NCBI GenBank assembly: GCA_027063545.1
Contig: JAMORN010000313.1
Span: 1-16,014, forward strand
DNA length: 16,014 nt
Reading direction: 5' to 3'
From: JAMORN01 sp027063545 [NCBI: bacterium]
GTDB lineage: Bacteria; JAMORN01
The notes under the pieces are model-generated. The model did not search any database. It had not been told where the DNA came from and worked only from the letters and a program-made list of their open reading frames with translations. Positions 14,736 to 16,014 of the stretch are shown piece by piece. Numbering within the stretch: position 1 is the stretch's first letter; each line of letters starts with the position of its first letter. The translations under genes and the position numbers were made by a program.

Positions 14736-16014
14736 ATGTTGTCTTATATAGAAGAGCATATAAAAAAATACGATGTGGATTATATAGAAATTAGAATAGA
14801 AGATACCATATCAACCTCTATTACAATATCTTCTAATAAAATAGAAAATATTTCTAAAAGGAATTCTTTAGGGGGTTCTGTAAGGGTATTATATAATGGT
14901 GGTTGGGGATTTGCAAGTTTTAATAATATAGATAAACTACATGAGTATATAGAAAAAGCTATTTCAATGGCTAAAAATGCAAAATATAAAGAACATAAAC
15001 AAATAAATAAGGAATTCGGTAATTATAAAGGAGAATTTTATTCTCCTTTTTTAAAGGATCCAACACAAATAGATTTAGAAGAAAAATTAAATTTGATGTT
15101 GTATTATAATAATATTTTACAAAAAGGAAAAAGGATTGTTAATACAAATGTAAGATATGCGGATTTTAAAAGAATAAAATATTATGGTAATTCTTTGGGA
15201 ACTTTGATAAAAGAAACAACAATAGGGACAGGTGCTTTTTTACTTGTTATAGGTAGAGATGGTAATAATGTACAACAGGCATATCATTCTGTTGGTGAAA
15301 TGATGGGTTTTGAAGTTGTTGAAGATTTGGAAAAAGATGCAGAAAGGATAGTAAATTTAGTTGAAGATTTACTTGATGCTCCTAAAGTTGAAGGAGGAAG
15401 AAAAACTGTTATATTAGATCCAAAATTAACAGGTGTGTTTACTCATGAGGCTTTTGGTCATTTATCTGAAGCAGATTTTTTATATAAAAATAAAGAAATG
15501 CAAGAAAAGATGAAAATAGGGACAATATTCGGACCTGAATTTTTAAATATAGTAGATGATGCAACTATAAGAGGTGCTAGAGGATTTTATTATTTTGATG
15601 ATGAGGGTGTGCCTGCTCAAAAAACATATCTTATAAAAGAGGGGAAACTAATAGGTAGACTCCATTCTAGAGAAACTGCATTTTATATGAATGAAACTCC
15701 AACGGGAAATGCTAGAGCTTTAAATTATACTTTTGCTCCAATAGTTAGAATGTCATGTACTTTTATTGAACCTCATGAAAGTAAGTTTGAAGAAATGCTT
15801 GAGGGAATTGAAGATGGAATATATGCATGTGGTATGTTAGGTGGTAATACTGATTTAGATATGTTTACCTTTTCAGCTGAATATGGATATGAAATAAAAA
15901 ATGGTAAAATAACTCGTTTAGTAAGAGATGTAATATTAACAGGAAATGTATTTGAAACATTGAAAAATATTGAAATGATAGGGGATGATTTTAAATTATA
16001 TGGTGGAATGGGTG
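14736..16014 (+). CDS. tldD: TldD-family zinc metalloprotease, N-terminal part (3' end outside window)
   Basis: 426 codons are visible and the frame is still open at the window end; the family is usually about 460-480 residues, so only the tail is missing. TldD with its partner TldE/PmbA forms a cytoplasmic protease that trims unfolded or modified peptides such as microcins. The N-terminal part (SNKIENISKRNSLGGSVRVL) matches the family. The zinc motif HEAFGHLSEAD (His237, Glu238, His242) shows the HExxxH of the TldD subunit rather than the inactive PmbA-like one. Later segments DDEGVPAQKTYLIKEGKLIG and YGYEIKNGKITRLVRDVILT are also typical. The third zinc ligand (a C-terminal Cys in the family) is beyond the edge. 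AAAAGGAG overlaps the murA stop, nine bases before ATG; same operon as murA. Confidence 0.95.
   Translation, partial: MLSYIEEHIKKYDVDYIEIRIEDTISTSITISSNKIENISKRNSLGGSVRVLYNGGWGFASFNNIDKLHEYIEKAISMAKNAKYKEHKQINKEFGNYKGEFYSPFLKDPTQIDLEEKLNLMLYYNNILQKGKRIVNTNVRYADFKRIKYYGNSLGTLIKETTIGTGAFLLVIGRDGNNVQQAYHSVGEMMGFEVVEDLEKDAERIVNLVEDLLDAPKVEGGRKTVILDPKLTGVFTHEAFGHLSEADFLYKNKEMQEKMKIGTIFGPEFLNIVDDATIRGARGFYYFDDEGVPAQKTYLIKEGKLIGRLHSRETAFYMNETPTGNARALNYTFAPIVRMSCTFIEPHESKFEEMLEGIEDGIYACGMLGGNTDLDMFTFSAEYGYEIKNGKITRLVRDVILTGNVFETLKNIEMIGDDFKLYGGMG

Overview
The window is a very AT-rich stretch of bacterial chromosome. The host looks like a diderm (Gram-negative-type) bacterium. It carries lpxB (lipid A synthesis), a class A penicillin-binding protein, murA, and four predicted lipoproteins, so it has both peptidoglycan and an outer membrane with lipid A. 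Genes are close together and often start from good AAGGAG-type ribosome sites. Intrinsic terminators are simple GC-rich hairpins with T-tracts. I cannot assign a phylum from this sequence alone.

Layout, left to right. (1) 1-800, plus strand: the 3' part of serA (serine synthesis), ending at a hairpin terminator shared with the convergent genes. (2) 848-4192, minus strand: an accessory envelope region of four predicted lipoproteins. In transcription order these are two tandem cysteine-rich lipoproteins full of CxxCxGxG zinc-hand motifs (4192-3857 and 3831-3049), a terminator, then a lipoprotein with a transglutaminase-like domain (2829-1285) cut by one in-frame TAA, another terminator, then a small lipoprotein of unknown function (1213-848). 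(3) 4348-9345, plus strand: uvrB, a divergent TrkA-like protein overlapping it by 4 bases, purN and purC, probably one transcript, ending in a terminator whose stem contains the purC stop codon. (4) 9386-11608, minus strand: a bifunctional class A PBP. (5) 11699-16014, plus strand: a tightly packed run of a Yip1-like membrane protein, lpxB, murA and the 5' part of tldD.

Functionally, the right half is an envelope-building group (PBP1A, LpxB, MurA), while uvrB-trkA-purN-purC is housekeeping. The unusual part is the lipoprotein region at 848-4192. Its main features are: a 514-codon reading frame split by a single TAA despite a consensus promoter and strong ribosome site; a cell-envelope protein with fourteen CxxC pairs, many spaced exactly nine residues apart; a ribosome-binding site placed in the tetraloop of a hairpin; and a perfect 17-bp terminator inverted repeat that also supplies the only Shine-Dalgarno-like sequence of the next gene. 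No tRNA, rRNA, CRISPR array, insertion sequence or phage gene was seen. No gene-free stretch exceeds about 220 bases.
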